Assembly (NCBI RefSeq): GCF_037975245.1 | Contig: NC_092576.1 | Coordinates: forward strand, 8,030,001 to 8,094,000 | Source: Apostichopus japonicus | Taxonomy: Eukaryota > Echinodermata > Holothuroidea > Aspidochirotida > Stichopodidae | Direction of reading: 5' to 3' | DNA length: 64,000 nt | Part shown: piece after piece, positions 1 through 11,650 of the stretch | Position numbering within the stretch: the stretch's first letter is position 1 | Layout: each line of letters starts with the position of its first letter | The notes under the pieces: model-generated | Seen by the model: the letters and a program-made list of their open reading frames with translations, nothing else | Told to the model about the DNA's origin: nothing | The model's database searches: none | Made by a program: the position numbers and the translations under genes

Positions 1-624
1 GATGATACTGCTGTATCATGCACAATTCCTAAGAGCTCTGTTGAAACTGACCAATGAAATTATCAGAGTTTTGTAAATGACATAGTTCCAACATGTGACC
101 GTAAGACTTTATTGTGTAACCCCCCAAAATAAAGGAATTTGTTTTTGAAAATAAACCCTTAAACATTAAGGTCTCATTCTATCAAGATCGCAACGTATTA
201 TTATTATTATTGAGAGATCTGAGGTGGCTGGAACCTCCAAAACTGAGTAATGTGAGTAAACAGCGATGACAGTTTGACCTTTTCTTGCAAAACATCAAGG
301 TGTTAAAAAAATGTATATTATATAGTATCTAGTGTGGCTTATACGTTGTGTTTTTCTTTAACCAAAACGCTAAGGAAAATGTTTTCAATACTATTATTCT
401 ACCCTGGCACATGTGATCTATGCAGTGTCTGTCTAGTATTATTTTATTTTAAAAAAAGAAAAAAAAAACACAGAGAAAGAATGGGTTTTTTTTTCTGTCA
501 GAATTAAAGATCATCCATCGTCAATAGATCTGCGAAAATTTCCAGGGAAGGAAACATTTCCAAACAAGTACCTCTGGAAAGTTTTAGCCCTATTTATAGT
601 AGCAAGCTTAAATGGACACTTGTT
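1..624. other. intergenic, no gene seen
   Basis: AT-rich sequence with short A and T runs. I see no open frame with plausible splice sites or protein similarity. Confidence 0.5.
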
Positions 625-631
625 GTACGTG

Positions 632-880
632 TACAGAGTAGGTGTACAGCGTATGAGTACAGCGTATGAGTACAGAGTAAGAGTACAGCGTATGAATACA
701 GCGTATGATTACAGCATATGAGTACAGCGTACGAGTACTACATCGTATGAGTACATCGTATGAGTACAGCGTATGAGTACAGGATATGAGAACAGAATAT
801 GAGTACAGCATATATGAGTACAGCATATATGAGTACAGCATATATGAGTACAGCATATATGATTACATTGTATTAGTACA
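632..880. repeat. 13-15 bp minisatellite (TATGAGTACAGCG-like)
   Basis: About twenty degenerate head-to-tail copies of a unit like TATGAGTACAGCG. The 3' part shifts to a 15-bp variant, ATATATGAGTACAGC, repeated four times. The open frame on the minus strand here (repeating MLYSY) is a by-product of the repeat, not a gene. Confidence 0.9.
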
Positions 881-1310
881 GCCAGCAGTACAAGTAGAAT
901 TCTCCTTGTGATGAATAGAATACAAGTACTGTGCCGGCTAATTAGTTCTGAGTATACAGAGAAAGAATTATGAAGTTTCTTAAATACCCATCAGCTATAT
1001 TTAATTTAGATTATAATATACTTTTAGAATAATGCTGCTGCAAGAACTAGGTTTACAAGAATGGCTAATAAGATTTACATTGATCAGAATTACCCTTTGT
1101 ATACTGCACTAAAAAGTCTCCTGCACAAATCGAGCAGAAACCAAAGAAATCCCCACAAAATACCGAACGTAAGTTAAAACTCATTGATTTACCGAGCTGC
1201 TTTATACATTCCATCCGAGCACTTAGAATATTTGTTGTAGTCTGATTTTTTATTAGCTATTCTTCTTGTTGAGGTATTATATGACTCCTCTCTTTAAATT
1301 TTTATAAGTA

Positions 1311-1785
1311 TCCTGGAAGGAAATAAAAAGAAGGAACAACATACTATAGTACAACTTGGAAACACTTGAACAATGGCACAGTTGTTTCCTTCTTTAAATA
1401 TGAGGATTCACACGAAGTTGGGTTGGATATTATGAATGTGCATGTAAGCGTAAGAAAAATTGAACATGTATACTGGAAGGAAATAAAAAGAAGGAACAAC
1501 ATAATATAGTACAACTTGGAAACAATTGAACAATGGTACAGTTGTTTCCTTCTTTAAATCTGAGGATTCACACGACGTTGGGTTGGTATTATCAATGTCC
1601 CTATGAGCGTAAGAATTTTTTTTGTATGTATACTGGAAGGAAATAAAAAGAAGGAACAACATACTATAATACAACTTGGAAACACTTGAACAATGGCACA
1701 GTTGTTTCCTTCTTTAAATCTGAGGATTCACACGAGGTTGGGTTGGGTATTATGAATGTGCCTGTGAGCTTAAAAAAAAAAATCA
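1311..1785. repeat. three tandem copies of a 160-bp unit
   Basis: Units begin at 1311, 1471 and 1631, each with TACTGGAAGGAAATAAAAAG (the first has TCCTGG). Each contains an inverted repeat, AAAGAAGGAACAAC against GTTGTTTCCTTCTTT, about 55 bases apart, so each could fold as a hairpin. Units are nearly identical, so the amplification is recent. Confidence 0.9.
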
Positions 1786-1976
1786 CATTCCGTTTAAAGG
1801 GATCGTATAGTGGAAAAGCTTTCAAAACTTTGAAAGAAAATTAGAAACTATTGTCAAAGACATTTCACGTAAAACACTCACTTGAAAATGAAGAATTACG
1901 CACAATTTTCCGTATAGTATGTATTCTTTTTTTGCACTATTTTTTTTGCAACTGCATGTGTTCACATTTCATAATA

Positions 1977-2435
1977 TCCCTTGTCTATTTCATACATTTT
2001 AGAAAATGGTGGGGGTTCTTTTAGATAAATAGGACCAAAATATCACCCTTCCAGAAGCCGGCTCTCCTTGCCCTCCCTACCTCAACATCCCTCTATCTGA
2101 CATCATCCATATCACCCAAGAAAAACATACTTAAACACTTACATCCGCCCATAACCCATACAAATTTCTTGTCTATTTAATACATTGCAACAAAACGTGG
2201 GCGTTCTTTTTAAAATTAATAAGACCAATATACTACCCTTTCAACAGCCGGCTATCTTTGCCCTTTATACTACCTCTTCTCATCATATCCGACTCCATCC
2301 ATGTCACTCAAGAAAAACATACTAAAACACGTATGTTGATACCTGCGTATAACCCATGCAAACTCCTTGTCTATTATATACATTATAGTACACCGTAGAC
2401 GTTCTTTTTAAAATCAATAAGATCAATGTACCACC
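1977..2435. repeat. three diverged tandem copies, about 190 bp each
   Basis: The words 'TTGTCTATTtnATACATT', 'GGCGTTCTTTTtAAA' and 'AGCCGGCT..CTTTGCCC' recur in order at about 1980, 2169 and 2360. The copies are much more diverged than those of the 160-bp array just upstream. Confidence 0.75.
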
Positions 2436-5388
2436 CCTTCGATTATTTTCATTTTACGTAAGGTGATTCCACCTACCCCCTTCTCCCCCATGTGGCAGTG
2501 AACATTCACGGTGTACCCGGCTACTACACAAAAGTGACAATACTCGTCTGTGACAGGACAAAACTTCAAAATTTAGTTCCAGCATATTGACGAATGTGCG
2601 ACGAATGTCTCAAATTAACTGAAAATGACATGACATAACGACAAATATGTTTACACTAAAATCACAACTTTGTAAGAAATTTTAAGAAACAAATATGTGA
2701 GAAACAAATATTAGAACTCAAAGTTCTATTTGTTATATTTAAAATATTGACAACTTTCGGTACAAAAGATCCTTTTTTAATTACGCTATACTTAAGTCAA
2801 AATTTGAAAATATTTAGAGCGCGTTTTCTCAAAACTCACATTTTGAACATTCGTCACTGCGCCAGAACGGGGACGATATTTGGCACGTAGACAGTTTTGG
2901 AAAGTCCAAAGCTTGTCAATTAAGCTAAGTCTCCGCACATAGTTGGATCAGTTTCAGTCTCCTCATTTCAGTGTCCTCATTTTTACTAGCCCTGTAACTA
3001 AGTACTGTGTACCCGGTATAAATTATACATTTGACATTTTAAACGTGTTACCGTTGACCTCTGTTCCTATGACGACCATATATTTTGATAGTATTTGACA
3101 TCGGCAAGACACCTGTGAAGGTCCCATGTCAAAATGTTTCTTCTTGAAGTCATAGCAACAAAAAATATATCCATTAGCAATAAATTTGACCTTCAAGGAC
3201 CTCTGTTCCAGGGGGCCTGCATGACAAAAGGTTTCGCGTTCGGTACCTACGCAACAAGTTTGAGTAAACTCTACTCAGCCATTTAGAAGGACTTCTGACA
3301 CAAAATTACACTTAAATATACACTTCACGTATAGCCACGTGATATTTGACCTTGGTTCCCTTGGCAACTACACATTCTGAAAGTAATTGACATTTTAAAT
3401 ATATCTGTGAAGGTCCCTTGTCAATTCCATGTTTCCTTCAGTTTGGTTTTAGAGCAAAAATTGATTTTAACTAAATTTGACCTCTGACTTTTGGCTCCGG
3501 GGGGGGGGTGGTTCTGCGAGAGACAAGAGTTTCAAAGAATAGACCCAGTCGTTAATGAGAGAAGATTTAACTCAATATTGGACACACATACACCCACACC
3601 CACACCCATTCGCGCACGCAAACGAGGGCATGTTTTTGCCAGTACCTCAGTCAGGGACTTCCGGTCACCCTGGGGTACCCCACCGTAGCTACTCAGGAAA
3701 ATCAACCATTACCAACTTTTGCTATGGCAACTTAAATTGTTGTATATGGCCCAACTGTCATAGGAACTATAATATATCATCCTCCCTATGGGGAGCGATG
3801 AGATAATTTTGCCTTTTGTTTTATTTCGAAGCGTCCAAAAAGTAGATCTCCAAGCATATCTCTTGTGGTGTGAAATTTAGTATAACTATGTTTCATACAT
3901 TTCGTCCTTTAATGGTTGGTTAAGGTATCTGCATACTTTATGCAGCGCCCCCTTTATCAATTCGCCTGACTTATCGTTAACACACCTCAGAAGAAGGACA
4001 TATAATACACATTTAGTACAATAATATATACTAAGTTAAAATCATAAAATACGGAAAGACATCTGTTCAAAATGTTAGGAGCAAATATCAGTATGTCAGA
4101 AAACGTATCAGCATGTTAAAAGTTAATGTCAACACGCAAATATGGAAATAAATATGTATTCCACAAAGCTCACTAGATCGGTGTATGAACCTGCATGATT
4201 TGTTTGATAATTTAAACTATAATTAAATACTTCATTAGTGAATGAGTAGAATGACGTGAACGCCTTTACATGATTCTGCAATCAACACTTGTATTCAACA
4301 TGATAATAAATTATTCCACCTACATATTGTTTATCGCGTGATAATGTACAGTAAGTACTATTCTTGTCTTGTCTCCTTTCTATATCTCTTGGTACCGCTG
4401 TTGAAATTTCGCTGAGACTCCAAGTCATGCATGTTAAGTTGAATACTCAACCCTTCCACTCGCTAAAATATAAACAATAAGTTCAGGGAATCTGTTTAAA
4501 CGAAACAGTGTGCAATAATTCACCAACGGCACCAGTACATGAAAGTTTACTTATTGTTCGTAGTGTACTGGTGCTGATTGGTTGGAAAATAGTTTTTTTA
4601 TTAGTGGCTTTAATGGACAGGAAATCGGAGGCAATTAACTAGTTGAACTGCCTCATGCTAACCTTTTGATAAACAAAAATGTTTTGCCATGACACAATTC
4701 AACAAATTGGTGAAACTAATTCGTCAAAAGATGCGCCTAAGAGTCAGCAAAGAATTCTTACCTGTGAAGTCGGTCGTGATCGATACTACACAATTCTAAA
4801 ATAATATAAGTGATGCGAAGCGCATGAGTATTACCCTCTTCCCTGCAGGTGTGGGGGGGCGGAAGTGGGAGGAAATATCCAAGTAGTGAATAGCGAAGTG
4901 GCTTCACACCAACTCGTGCGGTCCTTCATTATTTTTTACCGCTTTCAATGTTTCTTTTATTACCAATATTTTGGTAGAGATGTTTCTAGAAATCAATAAG
5001 CCAAACACTGTGCCATATACGTATTTCTTAGTTTACTATTTTCAACTTACATTCGCACTAAATGTTATATTTGCCAGTAGTAATATATGAGTTCCAAAGT
5101 TCATTGGTAAAAATGCACAACTAACAATTGTCCTGTAATAAAGATCGTATTGTTTGCAAGTTAACCAACGTACTTCAGAAGAACAAACGTTTAATCTCTT
5201 ATGGCGTTCATAAGAAAAAGCAGTTGCCTAGCAAGATGTGAAAGAGAAATGTAAATATAGTAAAAAATTGAGAACCTAAAATACAAACATTTACTCGCAC
5301 GCAATGCATCAAACCGAAAGTACCGAAGCTGATCAATGCACCTCATTTGGGAAAATATGTTCACTTGCGTTTTAAGACGAACTGCTCA
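2436..5388. other. intergenic upstream of the Cys-loop receptor gene
   Basis: No gene seen. It contains a G run (about 3499-3507), a CACACC-rich stretch (about 3585-3612) and one 17-bp inverted repeat at 4523-4581. The Cys-loop gene promoter should be at the 3' end of this stretch. I see no diagnostic element. Confidence 0.45.
4523..4581. repeat. inverted repeat, about 17-bp arms
   Basis: CCAACGGCACCAGTACA (4523-4539) faces a near-perfect reverse complement at 4564-4581, with a 24-base loop. It may be the core of a small MITE, but I could not define target duplications. Confidence 0.5.
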
Positions 5389-5470
5389 ATGACAATCATG
5401 GCTTTTGCCACCAAATTTGTATTCCGTTTTTGGCTTTCAATTCTCGTAGCGATTTTCTGCGGCTTGCAGT
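5389..5470 (+). other. exon 1: start codon and signal peptide
   Basis: ATG at 5389 opens a basic-then-hydrophobic leader ending in cysteine-rich residues. The donor is T|GTGAGT. A second in-frame ATG lies at codon 4. The first is chosen because no upstream in-frame exon is evident. Confidence 0.75.
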
Positions 5471-8400
5471 GTGAGTATTGAAACATGTGGTAGACAATTA
5501 TAATAAATAAATGTATATCTTATTTAAGTTTAAAAGGTATTGGGCTAGGTTGAAACTTTTAAGTCGTTCCTATAAAAGCCCGCAACATACGTCTTTGATT
5601 ACAACAACCAATTTTCGCTTCAAATAACTATAGGAGAATATTTACTAAACTTACTATTATCTAACTATTTTAACAAGAGGGCAATTCATAGAGTTTCATA
5701 TCCCATCGCCAGCAAACACTACTTAAATGAACATATTATTATTAGCTACTCAATCTAGCAATACCGTTTTTTAAATTAATATGACTACATAATTTTGAGA
5801 TTTTTTTTTATCTATGTCCATTTTATACTAATTTGTAACACTAGAAATATTACCAATCATTGTCAATCAGTGAAATTCTGATGTCGCGTGAAGGTAATTA
5901 AACGTAGACTAGCCCGACTTTGTCTTCTTGGGCGCTTATACGCAGGGAATAGACATAGGTTCCGCGCCTAGGCACAGTAGAAGTATACGTATCGCGCGTA
6001 CTCACGCACCTGTTCTCAAGTCATGGGCTAGACACGGACGCAAAGTGAACCGCGTCACAAAACTGCAACTTTCCCACAATGCACTCATTGTCTTTGTTAT
6101 TCAGGTGAAACCATTAGCATCGAGGATCATCATCGGTTGCATCGAATTCTTCTGAATGATTATTCTGACGATGGATTGCTATTGAGACCTGCAAACGACA
6201 CGTCGTATCCTGTACAAGTTGGATTTAGATTCGCACCATTTATTTCGAAATTGGTAATGAAGATTTGAACAATTATGGCTATTTATTATGAGTAACCTAT
6301 TTCTAAAAACAGTATAAAGTTGAGTTATTAGAACGCTTTACTTAATAATTAGGTTAGACGGGAGGGTCGGTTGTTCGGTCTGTGCAAGATATGAAACGTA
6401 TTGGATGGTACAGAATACCAATCACATATATTTGAAAACTTCATACTTGAAATGTGTACTTTACACCAATGAACCGGTCTATCATCAACAAACTCACCAG
6501 CAGGAATCAGTCATTAAATATATTACATTTTACGTTTTTCGTTCATACTGTAGCATGAACTCAACCAGGAGTTGACATTACGAGGTATGCTGGAGTTGGT
6601 GAGTATAAACATGGTAACATGTGACATGATAAGAATGTTTCATATCACAATCAGGTGATCAATTTAGAAAAACACAATCGCATCAAGTAGAGGAAGACAT
6701 GTAACGTTGCTTTTTTAAACCAGGGGTTTTTTACAAAGTATTTTGTAGTTCATATCTGACGAGTCGTCTAAGCATTTTAGCTCAGTGACAATCCTAACAA
6801 CTAACAACACATTGCGTTAACTCTTCTGCTTTATCCGATTTTTGAGTATATACTCTGTAAATGACACTTTTAAATTCAGAGTTGGGAAGATTACCGCCTG
6901 CAATGGAATCCAAGCGACCATAAAGGTATAAACGAGACCAAAATCCATTTAAGGAGATCCGACGTTTTCACTATCTGGACCCCTGAGTTAGTACTGAATC
7001 AAAGGTATATAACTTCATTTATCTGAATACAGATTCACAATTCTTTAGTATTTATGAATCAGTGATAAAAAGGCATCAACCATTTCATTAGAGCCATCTC
7101 CATGCTGAAGGTATGGTTCAATCTCGTAATGTGTATATCGGTGGTGTTTTAGTGATATTAATGCTGTGTTACATAATGGCGATATGCTGTTAATGTGGGG
7201 AAATGACTATGACAACATTTGACTAATCATACTTTTATAAAATACTTCTCACTTCTCTCACCGACACCCATTGTCTGCTCTGTGTTTCCATTCATACAGT
7301 GGAGAAATGTGTTTTAATGGTTTATTGTATTAAATGTAAGCTGGTAGGTTTGAACACAATCATAAAAGTGTAAACAATGGCAATGTATTTTCAGCTATCA
7401 AACAGACTTTGCCAGTTTTCAACCAGAGAGCTACGTTGCAAGATTAGATTATACTGGTTTGCTGCGATGGTATACGTTGGCAGTGACGACATCACTTTGC
7501 CGAATGGACCTTTTGTATTTTCCGTTAGATAAACAGACATGCTGGCTTACTTTCACCACCTGGGAATACCAGACGACTGAGGTGAGGATACGAATGCAAT
7601 GTTGTCTACCTCTATGTGAATTTAAAATTCCTTTGCAAAGGTTGGCCCCCATTTGAAGCGTCAGCTTTAACGCTTGAATTGATATGACTTTCAAGACACA
7701 ACATAGACTCTGCCATCTGACTGACTGAGGGTACAAAAGCGTTTTTTTTTTTTGCCACTTAATCAGTTTAAAACCAAACCTAAATGTTACCTGTGTAAAA
7801 TTGCTCGCCAACTGTAATTTTCCCCTTTTTTTGTTGTTACTAGTTTAACGCATTGTGATTTGTTTTATATCTATGCGCTATATAAGAACTGTTTTGTTAC
7901 TAATATTATTATTAAAATGTGGTTGACGGCCGTTCTATGGAGTGGTGTAAAGGCCTGTAGATGCTAAATGACGCATGAATGAACATCATTTTTAAATGCA
8001 TTTTGAAAATTACAACTTTACCTGCATGTTTTATAAAAGGTAAGCTATTTGGAAGGAAGTTTGGGAGGGAGTAGGCACTTGCCTTGTTTGCTACGCAACT
8101 ATATCTATCAACGATATAAAAACATGTATAAAAAACATACTACGTTCTGATAAGTATACGAAGGTACAAATATCTCTTTATTTATACAAATAAAAATGTT
8201 GTGGTTTACTTGAAGACTGCAATCACGTTCCATGAGATGAACGGGACACTGACTAAAGTGTCAAACACTACATCAAAGTTCCGTCGTCCAGAGAAATATC
8301 GTTCTATGCTTAGTTTGGCTACAGAGGGTTTCAATCAATCAATCAGAAGACATTTATATAACGCCAAAATCAACAAAAATTGTACAAAGGCGCTTCCGTC

Positions 8401-11052
8401 CGATAAGCAGATGATATTGTGCAATAACAACAAACCTATTCATTATTAAATGAATGCCTCCGGGCTAAGCCATTGTGCACGACACGAGACTACCAATGAA
8501 ACCTGATTGTTAAAATTTAATAGTGTGTTGTGTTTTATTATTTATTGATACATCTTACATCAAACATGTTATTGTAATGAATATCGAATGCATCATTTAT
8601 ATAAATAAGTATTTCATATATTCATTTCGTTTGTCAGTCGCTTAGTGTAATACGAATTGACAGAATATTTCAAGTCAAAAATGTGTGAGATAAATCGTGT
8701 AATGTAGACAAAATTAAAGTATTTTGAGACTTAAGAATATTTCTTAATCCTATTAAGACATATTGTAATCCTTAAATAAGCTTAACCAATATTTCATACT
8801 TACAGCAAGTGTTAGATGATAGTGTTCGTGTAATATCAACCAAATGATAGTATTTTGAAAGTGGGGTCATGTATTAGGGTACATTTGTAACAATTTATAA
8901 AGTAGTACGCAATTATCTTTTATCTGCAGCAAGTGTTCTATCTAATAGACGACCTCTTCAACAATGAAACGTACCTCCACTATATAGTCGATCAGAGCTT
9001 GTGGGATGTGAAAGTGTTGGATAGAGATGCTGGTAATGTATCATACGACTGTGATATTTGTGCTGGAGAGGAACAATCTCACGTCACATACGTCATCGAA
9101 CTTAAACGAAGGCATCCTATGCTTTACTTTTTTAGCCTTATATTACCGTGCTTCATTTTGTCGATCATGACGTCGGCCGTGCCTTTTCTAGACAAGGTAA
9201 AGGATGCTGATCCTTCTACCTTTGGACTGACGAACATGCTGACATTGATGGTGTTTTTGACGTATCTGTTTTCTACACTTCCTTCATCAAGTCAGACATT
9301 ATTTGGTAAGTGTAAAAGGTACTTCAGTTGTACCCGAAATTTTCATGCTTGGACGAGATCTTATATGTTTCTAGGACCTGAGACAATGCCCAGATGATTG
9401 CAATCAATGATTCGATATCTTATCTATTAATTATGGAAAATAGTTGCAAGTACATATTCGTAACGCGGAGTCTTCTTGTGCTGTTTTAGGCCAAGTGATT
9501 TATGTAATATTTTGTCTCTCTTTCTGGTTATTGAATCACTTTTTTTTCAATCATCTTCAGGCATTGCGCTGTAGGGGAACGCATGTATTTTGTAACACTT
9601 CAATGATGCTTTCGTCGACAGTGTTTAAGGATATATTATCATATACCTGACACTGATAATACAGCACGCCGTTCTACAATAGTTAACTATGTTTAAACTA
9701 TTCCGTACACACTATGGAAAATTCATTGACACCCCAAGATTCACAGTGATACAATTACGTACGGTATAATTACCGAGCGATACTGATCTTAATAATACAA
9801 ATCACCGTGTACAGCGACACGACGAAATGTTTTACACGATTCTTGCCTTAAATAATTCGATATGGCCTGAAATAAGTATCACTTACTTATTAAAAACTTC
9901 AGACGATCAAACTTGCCGGCTAGATGTAACAAGATGTAAATTTTCATTGGTATAGTGTTATAACTAACATCGTTTCAGAATCTTACACACATTGGACATG
10001 TGTAAAATACGTCCCCTATGTTATTCCAGATTAGGAAGATGGCACCACCATTGGTATTAACAGCACTGGTTTCAGGAACTATACTCTCGATATAAAGCAA
10101 AGGCATGCACTTATCCAGTGGTCAGGAGTGGTTTACATTATCTTTTCAACCCCATTAAAAAAAACAATTTGAGTTATAAGCACTTGCAATGAAAGTAAAA
10201 CTATTTTATTGCATAAATATATCTCAGAATGCAACATTTAGCTTCTAGCAAATATTTCTTTAGGTGTAAGTGGGGGACATCCTTAGATCTCACTGCATTA
10301 GAGCTGGCTTTCATAGCCAAATCACCTTCCTTTCTGTGAAAATCCGGGATCCGCGTATGGTAAGTGCAAAACATACACCATAAATTCTGTTAACTGTTGA
10401 TTGCTATTATATCCAATTTTCTATGTCTATTTTCTGTATTTTAGGTTTTTACATCATAATTGCACTCGCGGAAGGTACGGTGACCACTTTGGGAACAATC
10501 TTTTGGCTCCGATTTCAATCTGTTTCAAAGAATAACGTAGCGAGCAAAATGGCACCACAGAAGAAGCACAATCCAAATCTCGTTTCTAAACAACCAGTGG
10601 CAACAAGCCAGGATCCCGGTGTAGGTCAGGTGAAAGATGAGTCACACAAAGGAGATGAGGAAAATGGACCTGTACAAGAAGAGGAGGAAACGCAAACTAA
10701 GAGTAAAACTGAAGATGATGGTCAGGTGAAAGATGAGTCACACAAAGGAGATGAGGAAAATGGACCTGTAAAAGAAGAGGAGGAAACGCAAACTAAGAGT
10801 AAAACTGAAGATGATGGTCAGGTGAAAGATGAGTCACACAAAGGAGATGAGGAAAATGGACCTGTAAAAGAAGAGAAGGAAACGCAAACTATGAGTAAAA
10901 CTGAAGATGATGCCTGTGGAGATAAGCCTGATCAAAAACATCTTACATGGTGGAAATGTGTGCTACTTGTAATCTTAATTAAATTTACATCAACAGCGTA
11001 CTTGATCATAATATGTCTTGTTGCTGCCAAAAATTCGCATGATATATCTTAG
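5389..11052 (+). CDS. nicotinic-type Cys-loop ligand-gated ion channel subunit (7 exons, 523 aa)
   Basis: Exons 5389-5470, 6105-6253, 6554-6598, 6880-7004, 7395-7581, 8930-9305, 10445-11052; all junctions are GT-AG and keep frame. The third exon is 45 nt, as in many nicotinic receptor genes. Residues 1-27 are a signal peptide. The extracellular ligand domain contains WNPSD and the signature Cys-loop Cys169-Cys183 with 13 residues between, followed by a loop-B-like W190. Loop C has YDCDIC (235-240) instead of adjacent cysteines. TM1 is about 259-283, TM2 292-313, TM3 322-345, TM4 490-514, ending 9 residues later. The TM3-TM4 cytoplasmic loop (346-489) is acidic and contains three 32-residue repeats. 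Such subunits form pentameric plasma-membrane channels. Aspartate just before TM2 (D290) and no Pro-Ala suggest cation selectivity (inference). Ligand and subtype cannot be told. It is divergent in TM2, so it may be an invertebrate-specific subunit. Confidence 0.9.
7840..7915 (+). repeat. 3' tail of a SINE/LINE in a receptor intron
   Basis: 'GCGCTATATAAGAAC' followed by T-rich sequence and TATTATTATTA is the usual 3' end of tRNA-derived SINEs and their partner LINEs in marine invertebrates. I cannot see a 5' end, so the copy is probably truncated. Confidence 0.5.
8325..8460. repeat. possible dispersed repeat fragment (ATCAATCA.. TTTATATAACGCC)
   Basis: Short CAAT-repeat followed by ATTTATATAACGCCAAAATC and AAGGCGCTTC. 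This arrangement resembles dispersed invertebrate repeats with a TATATAGCGC tail. It lies in the intron between receptor exons 5 and 6. Weak call. Confidence 0.35.
10624..10911 (+). repeat. three in-frame 96-bp tandem repeats in the receptor cytoplasmic loop
   Basis: Copies at 10624-10719, 10720-10815 and 10816-10911 differ at only a few bases and encode three 32-residue acidic blocks beginning GQVKDESHKGDEENGP. The period is a multiple of three, so copy-number change would lengthen the loop without breaking the frame. Confidence 0.95.
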
Positions 11053-11439
11053 ATAACCTGCAAATGATATAACACCGGGTTTTCAAATACATCAAAACCT
11101 GTATTTAATGTTCTAAGCATGACTCGAGAAATTTAAAGCTCTACACATAATCCGTTAGAAAGTCTATCAAATTAAAAAGAAAATCAAATCTCAATTCACA
11201 AACGTGTACCCGCATCCACAGACAAGATACTATTCGACGTTTTATTGTCTTCTTTATCGGTGATATTAACGTGTCGTAATTAACGTCTGGGTGTGATTTT
11301 GTGTAGCAGCAACTATAATATTACATTAGGGTGCTCCGGCTCCATATTTCAGGGCTCAATTATTAAATATGTAGAACAGCAGTGAAAGAGAAACTCCAGA
11401 GAGAGATATAATTGTAGAATACAAACTTGATTTACTGAA

Positions 11440-11650
11440 AATATTGTGTGTAAAAGTAAGTTGGCCTGACGTTTCGATCGAGCAGGATCTTCTTCAGAAG
11501 CTGAATGACAAGTAACTGTAACAGAAGGGACAAAAACACGCATAGAATCCAGACAGGTTGATGAACATGGTGAGCACAAAGAGATAGATATAAGGGTATT
11601 AGTAGACAAGGGATGCAGAGAATATTGTTGCCGGAGTGAATATATTAATC
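11440..11650 (-). mobile_element. fragment of a Penelope-like or related retroelement end with hammerhead-like core
   Basis: On the minus strand, CTGAAGAAGATC, a short loop, GATCGAAACGTC and AGGCCAACTT match a second copy at 46530-46580. The homology runs on through 'CATGGTGAGCACAAAGAGATAGAT' -like sequence for about 150 bases in both copies. Motifs of this form occur at ends of Penelope-like elements, where type I hammerhead ribozymes have been described. No reverse transcriptase is seen, so this is an end fragment or a short non-autonomous copy. Confidence 0.55.

Noticed and set aside
608-856. 82-codon minus-strand frame of repeating MLYSY
   Set aside because: By-product of the 13-15 bp minisatellite.
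5928-6155. 75-codon frame before receptor exon 2
   Set aside because: Crosses the intron/exon boundary in the wrong frame; the exon from 6105 in phase 1 gives the conserved receptor sequence.
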